This document shows positions 16,929 through 24,752 of a stretch of DNA of 35,495 nucleotides, piece by piece. The DNA is from an uncultured Eubacteriales bacterium (GTDB taxonomy: Bacteria > Bacillota > Clostridia > Christensenellales > Aristaeellaceae): contig URJB01000021.1 of assembly GCA_900548145.1 (NCBI GenBank), positions 1 to 35,495 on the forward strand, given 5' to 3'. The position numbers were made by a program, and so were the translations under genes. The notes under the pieces were generated by a model. The model saw nothing but the letters and a program-made list of their open reading frames with translations, was not told the DNA's origin and ran no database searches. Positions within the stretch are counted from its first letter, which is position 1; the number at the start of each line of letters is the position of its first letter.

Positions 16929-16964
16929 TAGGTTGTAATATTTTCGTGATAATTTTTGGAACAT

Positions 16965-17735
16965 TTATTGACGAATTTGTTCCAGTACTTTCACGATTCC
17001 ATCACGGATGGCGGGTTCTTCCTGCGAAATGGTGCAGACATGGGGTACGCCGTGGAGCCACAGCTTCCACTTTTTTTCGCTGCCGACGCCGTTCAGGATG
17101 CAGTCCGCGCTGCCTTCCCAGATCGTTTCATCGTCTTCCGACTGCACCGCCAGCACCGGGCAGGTAATATTAAAAAGATTCTTCCGGGCCAGCCGGATCA
17201 GGTGGTAAAGGTCCGCGCCCTTGGCCGTGGGGAAGCCGGTGTAGCCGAAATCGTAGTCCGCGTTCAGCACCACGCTCCGTTCCGGGTGATCGCCCCACGA
17301 AATGCGCGGGATCACCTTGCCCATCACCCCCGACAGGCACAGGAAGCGATTCTTCGTGGCCATAGGCGCGGAGATGGGAATACACGCGTCCACCTGCATC
17401 TGCTCTGCCAGCAGCAGGGCCAGCACGCCGCCCATGCTCAGGCCGCAGACCGTCACGGTCTTGCAGGTCTTCTTCATTTCCAGAACGGCGGTCTTGGCCG
17501 CCTGCAGCCAGCTCTGCCAGCTTTCCTTCGCCATTTCCTCCTCGGTGGAGGCATGGCCCGGCAGGCAGATGGAGCGCACGGTGTAGCCCCGCTCCGCCAG
17601 ATCGTCCGCCAGCATCCGCATATGGGCGGGGCTGCCGGTAAAGCCGTGCATCAACAGAATGCCGTTGCCGTCTCCTTGAACATCGACGGGCTGGCACACG
17701 GGGCGGTCAAAATATCCTTCAGGCGTAGGTTTCAT
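16965..17735 (-). CDS. Alpha/beta hydrolase, carboxylesterase/monoglyceride-lipase-like
   Basis: 256 residues. The oxyanion-hole motif LLMHGFTGSPAHM is near residue 30. The nucleophile elbow GLSMGG has its Ser near 98, the catalytic Asp is in QSEDDETIW near 200 and the His in HGVPHVCT near 230, so the triad is complete. HGFTGSP is typical of Est30-type carboxylesterases and bacterial monoacylglycerol lipases. There is no signal peptide, so it is cytoplasmic. An AAAGGATG-like site lies 8 bases before the ATG. It is 127 bases downstream of ktrA; that gap has no obvious promoter. The physiological ester is not known. Confidence 0.9.
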   Translation of the reverse strand: MKPTPEGYFDRPVCQPVDVQGDGNGILLMHGFTGSPAHMRMLADDLAERGYTVRSICLPGHASTEEEMAKESWQSWLQAAKTAVLEMKKTCKTVTVCGLSMGGVLALLLAEQMQVDACIPISAPMATKNRFLCLSGVMGKVIPRISWGDHPERSVVLNADYDFGYTGFPTAKGADLYHLIRLARKNLFNITCPVLAVQSEDDETIWEGSADCILNGVGSEKKWKLWLHGVPHVCTISQEEPAIRDGIVKVLEQIRQ

Positions 17736-17862
17736 CTGATTTTCATCCTTTCGGGCCTGCTTGTCCGGGCGTTATCAGCCTATGACCGACAGACCTCCTA
17801 TATGTATGACGTTGGAGGGACTCCATTTTGTTCCCGTTTTTGGAAAAAATTCCGATTTTCGT

Positions 17863-18513
17863 TTACTTCCGCAGTTTTTCCACATCTTCCCGGCGGCCCA
17901 TCACCAGCAGGGTGTCGCCGGTATGGAAGGGCATGTCCGGGGCGGGGGCCACCAGATAGCGGCCCTCCCGGTGGACGGAGAGGATATTCACGCCGTATTT
18001 GCGGCGCACGTCGGCGCTGCGCAGGCTTTCGCCCTCCCACCCGTCGGGCAGAAGAATTTCCGCCAGCTGGTAATCGCCGCTCAGTTCCATCAGATCCAGC
18101 ACGGAAGGCGTAATGATGGAACGGGCCAGCCGAACGCCCATGTCCCGCTCGGGGAAGACCACCCGGTCCGCGCCGATCTTCCGAAGCACCTTGGCGTGCA
18201 GGTCGTCGTTGGCCTTGGCGATCAGGTAGGGAATGCCCATCTCCTTCAGCAGCACACAGATCAGGATGCTGTCCCGGGTATTCTGCCCAATGGCCACCAC
18301 CGCCGCGTCGAAATTCTTCACGCCCAGCGAACGCAGGGCCTCCTCGTCCGTCGCGTCCAGCTGCAGGGCCTGCGTCACATGGGGCGCGATCTGGTTGACC
18401 AGCTCCTGATCGCTGTCCACAGCCAACACTTCCTGTCCCTGGGCGCACAGAGCCCGGGCCATACTGGAACCGAAGCGTCCCAGACCGAATACCAGATATT
18501 GCTTTACCTTCAT
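17863..18513 (-). CDS. ktrA: Potassium uptake regulatory subunit (KtrA/TrkA type)
   Basis: 216 residues. The N-terminal RCK domain has the Rossmann motif VFGLGRFGSSMA and the acidic residue in AVDSD at the end of the second strand, which binds ATP/ADP or NAD. A C-terminal RCK_C domain (about 135-216, VRLARSII, GDTLLVMG) is the c-di-AMP-binding module in Bacillus and Staphylococcus KtrA. It gates the KtrB channel at the membrane. AAGGAAGG is about 7 bases before the ATG. It lies 63 bases after the KtrB gene. Regulation by c-di-AMP is inferred, and is of note because a DarA receptor is also encoded here. Confidence 0.93.
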   Translation of the reverse strand: MKVKQYLVFGLGRFGSSMARALCAQGQEVLAVDSDQELVNQIAPHVTQALQLDATDEEALRSLGVKNFDAAVVAIGQNTRDSILICVLLKEMGIPYLIAKANDDLHAKVLRKIGADRVVFPERDMGVRLARSIITPSVLDLMELSGDYQLAEILLPDGWEGESLRSADVRRKYGVNILSVHREGRYLVAPAPDMPFHTGDTLLVMGRREDVEKLRK

Positions 18514-18576
18514 AAAAAACCCTTCCTTCTCTTTTGACGCTCTCTTTGACGATGCTTCGGGCTCGGATTTCCGGCC

Positions 18577-19971
18577 TCAGCCAATCATAATCTTCTCCTC
18601 CGGGAAATGCACCCGGTTCCGCGCGCCGTCCCTTTCCCGGCGGATGAGCGCCGTGGCCAGCGTCAGCGGGCCTACCCGGCCCAGATACATCAGGAGCATC
18701 AGCAAAATTTGTGAGCTGCGGCGCAGCACTCCCGTGCCCGCCGCGCTCAGGCCCGTGGTGGAAACGGCGGAGACCGTCTCAAAAACCAGATTCGTCAGGC
18801 TGACACCGTGTCGGCGCTCCAGAATCGACAGGGCGCAGGTAACGGCCAGCACGAAGGAGATGGCAATGAAGGTCAGCGCCACGGCCCGGCGGCCGGTGTC
18901 CTGCGAAATTTCCTTTCGGAAGACGGTGATCCGATCCCGGCCCCGCACCACGCTGTGCACCAGCAGCAGCAGCGCCGCCAGCGTGGTGGTCTTGATACCG
19001 CCGCCGGTGGACGCGGGGGACGCGCCGACCAGCATCATCAGGCAGCTGAGCAGCTTGGTGGAGTCGTTCAGCGCATCCTGACGAACGGCGGCAAAGCCTG
19101 CCGTGCGGCAGGTGACGGCCTGAAAAACGCTGCCGGTCACCCTGTCCCACAATGTCATGCCCTCCCGGCCCAGCGTGGCCGGATTCCGTCCCTCCAGCAG
19201 GAAGACGGCCAGCGAGCCGCCCAGCAGCAAAGCCCCGTTCACAGCCAGCACCAGCTTGGTATGCAGGGACAGCCGGCCCAGACTCTTGCGGTGGCGCAGC
19301 AGCTCCAGCATCACTGCGAAGCCCATGCCGCCCAGCTGAATCAGGCCGATCAGCGTCCACAGCACCATGGGATCCTGCCGGAAGGCAAGCAGGCTGTCGC
19401 CGTTGCCGAACAGGTCAAAGCCTGCGTTGCAGAAGGCGCTCACCGCCGTAAACAGGCTCAGCCACAGGCCCCGGGCCGTTCCGTAGCGGGGAATCAGCCG
19501 CGAGGCCAGCAGCGCCGCGCCCGTCAGCTCAATGACCAGCGCCATCAAAAAGAACCACAGGCTCAGCCTCACCATGCCGGACAGGCCGTTCTGGTTCATG
19601 GATTCGCTTAACAAAATGCGGCTGTGCAGCGAAATGCGTCTGCCGATCAGTACCATGCCCAACGTGGCGAAGGCCATGAAGCCCAGCCCGCCCACCTGAA
19701 TCAGGCACAGCAGCACGATCTGTCCGAAAAGGCTCAGGTCACGCCCGGCCTCGATCAGGGAAAGGCCGGTGACGCACACGGCGGACGTGGCGGTAAACAT
19801 TCCCTTCAAAAGGCCCAGGGACGTTCCGTCAGCGCTGGCGGCGGGCAGCGTCAATAGCAGCCCGCCTGCCAAAATCAGCGCCAAAAATCCCAGACAAAGC
19901 GCCCGTCCGGGAGACAATGTCTTGTGGCTCAGCGGCTTGCGCCGGTCGGAGAAAACAGTTTCTTCACTCAA
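18577..19971 (-). CDS. ktrB: TrkH/KtrB family potassium channel subunit
   Basis: 464 residues with about eight membrane helices plus four pore loops. The four selectivity-filter repeats are visible: SAVCVTGLS, SAFCNAGFD, VTCRTAGFA and SAVSTTGLS, each with the key glycine. The first cytoplasmic stretch is basic (RRKPLSHKT), giving the inside-positive orientation. The start is TTG at 19971, 8 bases after AAAGGAA. It is the first gene of ktrB-ktrA, driven from 20026-20054. The cation taken up is K+ by family; Na+ coupling is likely but not readable. Confidence 0.94.
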   Translation of the reverse strand: MSEETVFSDRRKPLSHKTLSPGRALCLGFLALILAGGLLLTLPAASADGTSLGLLKGMFTATSAVCVTGLSLIEAGRDLSLFGQIVLLCLIQVGGLGFMAFATLGMVLIGRRISLHSRILLSESMNQNGLSGMVRLSLWFFLMALVIELTGAALLASRLIPRYGTARGLWLSLFTAVSAFCNAGFDLFGNGDSLLAFRQDPMVLWTLIGLIQLGGMGFAVMLELLRHRKSLGRLSLHTKLVLAVNGALLLGGSLAVFLLEGRNPATLGREGMTLWDRVTGSVFQAVTCRTAGFAAVRQDALNDSTKLLSCLMMLVGASPASTGGGIKTTTLAALLLLVHSVVRGRDRITVFRKEISQDTGRRAVALTFIAISFVLAVTCALSILERRHGVSLTNLVFETVSAVSTTGLSAAGTGVLRRSSQILLMLLMYLGRVGPLTLATALIRRERDGARNRVHFPEEKIMIG

Positions 19972-20025
19972 AGCAGTGGTTCCTTTCGTTCTTTTTCCAA
20001 AAAAAGCAGGATCAAGGCCTTCTTT

Positions 20026-20054
20026 ATTATAAGCAGAAAAAGCAAGTTTGTATA
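20026..20054 (-). promoter_or_regulatory. Sigma-A promoter for ktrB-ktrA
   Basis: TATACA, 17 bases, TATAAT on the minus strand, 55 bases before the TTG start. The -10 is perfect. Confidence 0.65.
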
Positions 20055-20107
20055 GCCGGGTTTTGGATCGGCAGGAGTTTAGGCTGTGCAGATAGAATGA
20101 CTAGAAC

Positions 20108-20146
20108 GCCGCCGCAGGCGACCCTGCCGACGGTTTTATTCTTTCA
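20108..20146 (+). promoter_or_regulatory. Possible leader hairpin with T-rich tail before the GH172 gene
   Basis: An imperfect stem, CCGCCGCAGG against CCCTGCCGACGG, followed by TTTTATTCTTT, about 20-30 bases before the start codon. It could be an attenuator if transcription starts upstream. One mismatch and one bulge make this tentative. Confidence 0.3.
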
Positions 20147-20165
20147 GAAACGAGGCGCACAAACG

Positions 20166-21266
20166 ATGTGGACTTCTTTGATGGGCAGTCTGCCCCTGCT
20201 GAAATCGGGCCGCTCCGTATCCGTCAACTGGGAAAACCGTACCGGGGCCAAGGGCGCAGCCTGTCAGGCCAGCAGCGCTCTGGGCAAAAGCCGCAAGGGT
20301 TCGCCCTGCATTCCCAGCATCGCCGCAGGCGAGACGGTCACGCTGGCGGAGCTGACCGGCAGCGGTGCGATCCAGCACATCTGGTGTACCGTAACGGACG
20401 CCACGCCCAAAGGCCGCTTTGTCCTGCGGGATCTGGTACTGCGTATGTACTGGGACGGTGAGGAAACGCCCTCGGTGGAGTGTCCGCTGGGCGATTTCTT
20501 CCTGAACGGCTTTGCCCGGGGCTGCTCCGTCAATTCCCTGCCCGTGGCCGTCAATCCCAATCGGGGCATGAACTGCTTCCTGCCCATGCCCTTTGCCAGC
20601 CATGCCAAAATCACGCTGGAAAACCAGCACGCGGGGGATATTCCCGGCTTCTTTTATCAGGTGGACGCGGTACTGACCGACAGCATCCCGGAAAACGCGG
20701 CCCGTTTCCATGCCCAGTGGCGGCGGGAAAAGATCACCCAGCTGAAACGGGATTACGTGCTTCTGGACAACGTCCGCGGGAGGGGGCACTATATCGGCAC
20801 CTATCTGGGCATCTCCGCACTGGAACGCTACTGGTGGGGCGAGGGTGAAATGAAGTTCTACATCGACGGCGACGGGGAGTTTCCCAGCCAGTGCTCCACC
20901 GGCACGGAGGATTACTTCGGCGGCGCGTGGTCCTTCGGCGGCCAGACGGACGAGCAGGGCCATATGCTGGAAAAGACCTACTGCACGCCCTTCATGGGCT
21001 ACCCCTTCTATTCCCGGGACGACAATTTCCACAACGATTACTTCAACCGGGACTGCCCGCCCATGCGGGGCTTCTATCGCTGGCACATGATGGATCCCGT
21101 GCTTTTCGAAAAAGATCTGCGGGTGGAGCTGCAGCAGATCGGCGTCTGCGAGCTGGGGTTATTCGAGCGTCAGGACGACGTGTGTTCCGTCAGTTACTGG
21201 TACCAGACCGAACCCCACGGAGCGTTCCCGATCCTGCCCTGCGCCCGGGATCGCTGGCCGCGGTAA
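20166..21266 (+). CDS. DUF2961 glycoside hydrolase family 172 protein
   Basis: 366 residues. It starts with the family pattern LPLLKSGRSVSVNWENRTG, then AAGETVTLAELTGSGAIQHIW, YWDGEETPSVECPLGDFF, YFYQ-like FFYQVDAVL, the highly conserved STGTEDYFGGAWSFG, and a C-terminal FYRWHMMDPVLFEKDLRVELQ. GH172 enzymes act on alpha-fructofuranosides or D-arabinofuranosides and form trimers or hexamers; the substrate here is not known. No signal peptide, so a cytosolic sugar-processing role is likely. ATG at 20166 gives the normal N-terminus; an in-frame ATG at 20097 would add 23 unlike residues. The ribosome site is weak (ACGAGGCG). The gene stands alone, with its own terminator. Confidence 0.9.
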   Translation: MWTSLMGSLPLLKSGRSVSVNWENRTGAKGAACQASSALGKSRKGSPCIPSIAAGETVTLAELTGSGAIQHIWCTVTDATPKGRFVLRDLVLRMYWDGEETPSVECPLGDFFLNGFARGCSVNSLPVAVNPNRGMNCFLPMPFASHAKITLENQHAGDIPGFFYQVDAVLTDSIPENAARFHAQWRREKITQLKRDYVLLDNVRGRGHYIGTYLGISALERYWWGEGEMKFYIDGDGEFPSQCSTGTEDYFGGAWSFGGQTDEQGHMLEKTYCTPFMGYPFYSRDDNFHNDYFNRDCPPMRGFYRWHMMDPVLFEKDLRVELQQIGVCELGLFERQDDVCSVSYWYQTEPHGAFPILPCARDRWPR

Positions 21267-21278
21267 CGGCCATTTTCC

Positions 21279-21314
21279 GCGTCTGTTCTCCAAGGAACAG
21301 GCGCTTTTCTTTTT
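21279..21314 (+). terminator. Rho-independent terminator of the GH172 gene
   Basis: GCGTCTGTTC, a 6-base loop, GAACAGGCGC (one G-T pair), then TTTTCTTTTT, starting 12 bases after the stop codon. Confidence 0.9.
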
Positions 21315-21341
21315 CATACCCCTTTTCCCGCCGCATACCCT
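21314..21341 (+). promoter_or_regulatory. Possible sigma-E-like promoter for sigK
   Basis: TCATACC, 13 bases, CATACCCT, resembling the sigma-E pattern (-35 TCATATT-like, -10 CATACAAT). In Bacillus sigK is transcribed by sigma-E. The predicted start would fall at the ribosome site, which weakens the case. Confidence 0.3.
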
Positions 21342-21361
21342 TTGGGGAGGAGGGATGCGTC

Positions 21362-22063
21362 ATGCTGACGGCGTTTATGCTGTGGATCATCCGGGACTGT
21401 CTGTTTTTACTGGGGTACATTTCGGGGCGGCAGAACTTCCCAAAGCCGCTGAACGCAGAAGAAGAGCGGGAGGCCCTTCTGCGGATGCGGGAGGGCGACG
21501 AGGACGCCCGTCAAAAGCTGATCGAACACAACATGCGGCTCATCGTCCACGTAGCCCGGAAATACAAGATCCCCGGCTGCACCTTCGACGACCTGATCTC
21601 CATCGGCTCCATCGGGCTGATCAAAGCCGTGCGCAGCTACGACATGAATGCGGGTACGTCGCTGTCTACCTACGCGGCGAGGTGTATTGAAAATGAAATC
21701 CTCATGTCTCTGCGCCAGAGCAGAAAACAACAGGGAGACGTGAGTCTTGACGAGCCTCTGGGCACCGACCGGGACGGCAACGCGGTATCCTTTGCCGACC
21801 TGCTGGGCACCTCGCCCGATCTGGTGGAAGAGGAAGTCCGCCGTCGTATCACCCTGTCTGGCGTGAAGCGGGCCCTGCCCACCCTTCCGCCCCGGGAACG
21901 GCTGGTCCTAAGCCTGCGCTACGGTTTGAAGGACGGTGCGGTGCATCCCCAGCACGAGATCGCCAAAATGCTGGGGATATCGAGGTCGTATGTCTCCCGC
22001 GTGGAAAAGCACGCCGTCGAGCTGCTGCGGGAAGCCCTGCTGAGCGGGGAAGAAAACCCGTAA
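21362..22063 (+). CDS. sigK: RNA polymerase sporulation sigma factor SigK (pro-form)
   Basis: 233 residues. A hydrophobic pro-sequence of about 25 residues (MLTAFMLWIIRDCLFLLGYI) precedes the SigK-specific FPKPLNAEEE. Sigma region 2 follows (LIEHNMRLIVHVARKY, FDDLISIGSIGLIKAVRSY, STYAARCIENEI), and region 4 ends with GISRSYVSRVEK. It drives late mother-cell genes (coat and cortex maturation) after removal of the pro-sequence by SpoIVFB. The gene is uninterrupted, with no skin-type element. AGGAGGG lies 7 bases before the ATG. SigE was considered, but FPKPL and ISRSYVSR point to SigK. Confidence 0.93.
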   Translation: MLTAFMLWIIRDCLFLLGYISGRQNFPKPLNAEEEREALLRMREGDEDARQKLIEHNMRLIVHVARKYKIPGCTFDDLISIGSIGLIKAVRSYDMNAGTSLSTYAARCIENEILMSLRQSRKQQGDVSLDEPLGTDRDGNAVSFADLLGTSPDLVEEEVRRRITLSGVKRALPTLPPRERLVLSLRYGLKDGAVHPQHEIAKMLGISRSYVSRVEKHAVELLREALLSGEENP

Positions 22064-22109
22064 GCCGTTTCTTTTCGATTTTCGCTGTCATGCCGGGAGT
22101 CTTGCGCCG

Positions 22110-22118
22110 CATAGGGTA
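22110..22118 (+). promoter_or_regulatory. Sigma-K type -10 element before the LysM gene
   Basis: CATAGGGTA fits the sigma-K -10 pattern CATAnnnTA exactly. It lies about 32 bases before the start codon, with AAAGGAG in between. The short -35 (AC) is not clearly placed. Confidence 0.55.
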
Positions 22119-22150
22119 TAGGGAGAATCCACCGAAAGGAGAATTTTTCC

Positions 22151-22957
22151 ATGACCCAGAATCATACAGAAAAAATCTGTGCGGAGGAATACACCGTCAA
22201 ACGGGGCGACAGCTTCTATCTGATCGCCCATAAGCTGGGCGTTCCCCTGCGGGATCTGCTGGCCGCCAATCGGGATATCCACCCGGCCCGGCTGATGGTG
22301 GGCGATGTGCTGTGCATTCCCCGGGAAGAGGACGATACGCCTCCCGCCGGGACGGGTTCGGGCGGCACGGGTTCTACCGGCGGTACGACCAATTCCGGCA
22401 ATACAGGCTCTACCGGCGGTACGACCGGTTCGGGCAGCACAGGCTCCACAGGCGGTACGACCGGTTCGGGCAGTACGGGCTCCACAGGCGGTACGACTGG
22501 TTCCGGCAGTACGGGCTCCACCGGCGGTACGACTGGTTCCGGCAGCACCGGCTCTACCGGCGGAACGACCGGTTCTGGCAGCACAGGCTCCACGGACGAT
22601 CCGGAAGACGAAACCCCCGCTCCTTCCTGCCCCGTGGATCAGCGGGTGCAGGTGGAGCAGGGGCAGACGGTAGCGGATATTCAGTTGAAGAACCTGTTGA
22701 GCCGCCATACGCTGGAAAGCGCCAACCCCGGCGTGAATCTGGATCGGCTGCGCACCGGGCAGACTCTGTGCGTGCCCACAGAGAACGTGCCCTGCGACGT
22801 GCCGGAGACCTACACCATGGGCACGGGAGAAACGCTGGAAAGTCTGGCGGTGAAGTTCGGCCTGCCGGTAGCCCGGCTGCTGCGCTCCAATCCCTGTCTG
22901 GCCCCGCAGGATTTTGAGGCGGGAACGGTGGTGGTGCTGCCCCGCAGCGGCAGCTGA
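22151..22957 (+). CDS. LysM protein with Gly/Ser/Thr repeat linker, probable spore coat/cortex protein
   Basis: 268 residues. LysM 1 (about 13-57: YTVKRGDSFYLIAHKLGVPL... LMVGDVLCIP) is followed by a flexible linker of seven 12-residue repeats (TGSGSTGSTGGT type, 68-151). Then come a degenerate LysM (about 168-206, ending GQTLCVP) and LysM 3 (about 213-262, YTMGTGETLESLAVKFGLPV). LysM binds peptidoglycan. There is no signal peptide, which fits a mother-cell protein such as Bacillus SafA that is built onto the forespore. Position 87 bases after sigK and a sigma-K-like -10 support that. AAAGGAG is about 9 bases before the ATG. It converges with the SNF2 gene, leaving a 2-base gap. Function is inferred. 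Confidence 0.85.
   Translation: MTQNHTEKICAEEYTVKRGDSFYLIAHKLGVPLRDLLAANRDIHPARLMVGDVLCIPREEDDTPPAGTGSGGTGSTGGTTNSGNTGSTGGTTGSGSTGSTGGTTGSGSTGSTGGTTGSGSTGSTGGTTGSGSTGSTGGTTGSGSTGSTDDPEDETPAPSCPVDQRVQVEQGQTVADIQLKNLLSRHTLESANPGVNLDRLRTGQTLCVPTENVPCDVPETYTMGTGETLESLAVKFGLPVARLLRSNPCLAPQDFEAGTVVVLPRSGS
22352..22603 (+). repeat. 36-bp coding minisatellite, seven units
   Basis: Seven in-frame 36-base units encode TGSGSTGSTGGT and variants. Units 3-6 differ mostly at third codon positions; units 1, 2 and 7 are diverged. Copy number is likely to vary between strains. Confidence 0.9.
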
Positions 22958-22959
22958 AC

Positions 22960-24726
22960 TCAGGCGGTCTGGTTCAAAAGGCGCTGCACCAGCCGTTCCA
23001 CGTGCTGGCGGGCCTCCTGCGCCCCCAGCAGCGCATCGGCCTCCGACTGGGGCGTATCGCCCATCAGCCCTACGAACTGGCTCACCTTCAGGCCCAGCGC
23101 GTCCTGCATCTCCTGATCGCTGCCGCCCTGACTGACCAGATAGTAGCACAGAATGGAATCGGTCTGGCCCATGCGGTGGGCCCGATCCTCCGCCTGACTG
23201 TGGACGGCGGGAGACCAGTCCAGCTCGCCGAACACCACGCAGGTGGCCCGCTGCAGGTTCAGGCCGCTGGCGGCCCGAAGCGAAATGCAGCACAAATCGG
23301 TACGGCCCGTCATGAAGCGCTCTACGCCGCGCTCCTTCATGGCGGGCGTTTCTCTGCCGGTGATAAAGGCGGGAGAGAAGCTCTTCAGCTCCCGCTTGTA
23401 AATGTCCATCACCTCGTGGTGATGGGCGAAGAGCAGCACCTTTTCGCCCCCCTCCAGCAGGGCCCGAACGAACTGGGCCACGGCGGGGGCCTTGGCGACA
23501 CCGGTGGCCTGCCGCTCCCCCCGCTCCACCTCCATCTCCCACAGGGCCCGCTGAGAAGCGTTCGCGTCGGCAGTTTCCCGCATCAGGCGGAGGGTCTGGT
23601 TCACCGGCTCCATCAGGCGGCGGTAAACGCCCTCGTCGCTGTCGATGGTCATGACCAGACGGCGCTTGGGCGGCAGTTCCTTCAACACCTCCTGCTTGGT
23701 GCGGCGCAGCATCAGCCCCTCGGCGCGCAGATGCTCGCCCAGCAGCTCTGGCTTCTGCACGATGCGGTTGCCGTAGCCGTAGCACCATTCCCGGGTAAAG
23801 CTTTCATAATCCCCCAGCACGTGGAAGTCCAGAATGTTCACCACGTTCCAGATCTCCGCGCCCTGATTGTAGATGGGCGTGCCGCTCAGGCCCACCACCC
23901 GCTGCGCCGCTTCGGCCAGCAGGCTGGCGGCAGAATATTTCTCCGTGCCGGAGTGGCGCAGCTCCTGAATCTCATCAAAAATGACCGTGGGCAGACCCAT
24001 ATCCGGAAGGGCTTCCTTCCAGCCCCGCAGAAGCAGATAATGCATCAGGTAAATATCCGCCGGGGGCAGGGCGTAGGGCTTCAGGCCGTGGATCACATAC
24101 ACCCGCAGGGGCGAGCCGTCAGGCTTCTGTACAAAGCGGGCGATCTCGTTTTCCCAGTTGCGCATCAGATGGGGCGGGGCCACCACCATGGCGGGATAGG
24201 CCCCGGTCTGGCACAGCCACGCCAGCGCCTGCACCGTTTTGCCCAGACCCATTTCATCCGCCAGCAGGCAGCGGTCGCACCGCAGAAGGAACGCCAGCCC
24301 CTCCTGCTGAAAGTCGGTCAGCCGCCCCTTGAATACGGCGGGGTCGGGCTGCACCTTTTCCGGCATCCGCCGGGCCAGTTCCCTGTGGACGGCATAGTCC
24401 CGGGCCTCCTCCAGTGCCTTTTCCCAGCGCTGCTGATCGGCGGGCTTCACCAGCAGGGGATAGCGCAGCATCAGCCAGTTCAGGTCGCCCACCACCCGCC
24501 GGTGGGCCGTGAACCGGGCTTCGCCCCGCCGGGCCGTGGCGCTGCCGGGAAACAGCCGCTTGCACAGCTCCGTCACCATGGGGTCGCCCTTTACCGTCCA
24601 GCATTTCCGCCGGGCGTTGTAGCTCAGGGTGCCGTAGGTGCGCTGGGTCTGGCTTTCCGGGCTTTGCGCGCCGTCCGAATCCACCAGATAGGGCGGCAGC
24701 AGATTGAAGTCCTGATTTTCTTCCAT
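22960..24726 (-). CDS. SNF2-family DEAD-like helicase/translocase
   Basis: 588 residues. Helicase motif I is CLLADEMGLGKTVQALAW near residue 165, Ia VVAPPHLMRNWENEI, motif II VIFDEIQELRHS (DEIQ instead of DEAH), III GLSGTPIYN, V LRAASGLNLQRA and VI SQAEDRAHRMGQTDSIL. This is a complete SF2/SNF2 core of SMARCAL1-like size, with only a short N-terminal region of about 130 residues (no SWIM finger). Such proteins translocate on double-stranded DNA in repair, replication or defence. ATG at 24726 has GGGAGG 9 bases upstream; the open frame continues 77 codons further but overlaps the nuclease-like gene. It is the last gene of the nth-obg operon, 26 bases after the nuclease-like gene. Confidence 0.9.
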   Translation of the reverse strand: MEENQDFNLLPPYLVDSDGAQSPESQTQRTYGTLSYNARRKCWTVKGDPMVTELCKRLFPGSATARRGEARFTAHRRVVGDLNWLMLRYPLLVKPADQQRWEKALEEARDYAVHRELARRMPEKVQPDPAVFKGRLTDFQQEGLAFLLRCDRCLLADEMGLGKTVQALAWLCQTGAYPAMVVAPPHLMRNWENEIARFVQKPDGSPLRVYVIHGLKPYALPPADIYLMHYLLLRGWKEALPDMGLPTVIFDEIQELRHSGTEKYSAASLLAEAAQRVVGLSGTPIYNQGAEIWNVVNILDFHVLGDYESFTREWCYGYGNRIVQKPELLGEHLRAEGLMLRRTKQEVLKELPPKRRLVMTIDSDEGVYRRLMEPVNQTLRLMRETADANASQRALWEMEVERGERQATGVAKAPAVAQFVRALLEGGEKVLLFAHHHEVMDIYKRELKSFSPAFITGRETPAMKERGVERFMTGRTDLCCISLRAASGLNLQRATCVVFGELDWSPAVHSQAEDRAHRMGQTDSILCYYLVSQGGSDQEMQDALGLKVSQFVGLMGDTPQSEADALLGAQEARQHVERLVQRLLNQTA

Positions 24727-24752
24727 AAATGAGAACCTCCCTCGGTCCTGCT

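Noticed and set aside
12034..16938. A 1634-codon open frame antisense to the large secreted-protein gene
   Set aside because: It mirrors the minus-strand gene's codon bias (few stop-forming codons on the opposite strand), is Gly/His/Leu/Val-rich without domains, and has no ribosome site. The minus-strand frame has signal peptide, SH3b and Ig-like domains.
16958..16983. GGAACA...TGTTCC inverted repeat at the end of the esterase gene as a terminator
   Set aside because: Only six pairs, and neither strand has a T-tract after it.
17776..17850. CATACATAT-like sigma-E -10 before the esterase gene
   Set aside because: No matching -35 at 13-15 bases and no sporulation link for the gene.
20097..20165. 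Earlier ATG start for the GH172 gene
   Set aside because: No ribosome site at proper distance, and the added residues do not resemble the family N-terminus and run through the leader hairpin.
22352..22603. Regular 36-bp repeats considered as a CRISPR-like array
   Set aside because: There are no unique spacers, units are contiguous and in frame, and they encode a Gly/Ser/Thr linker.
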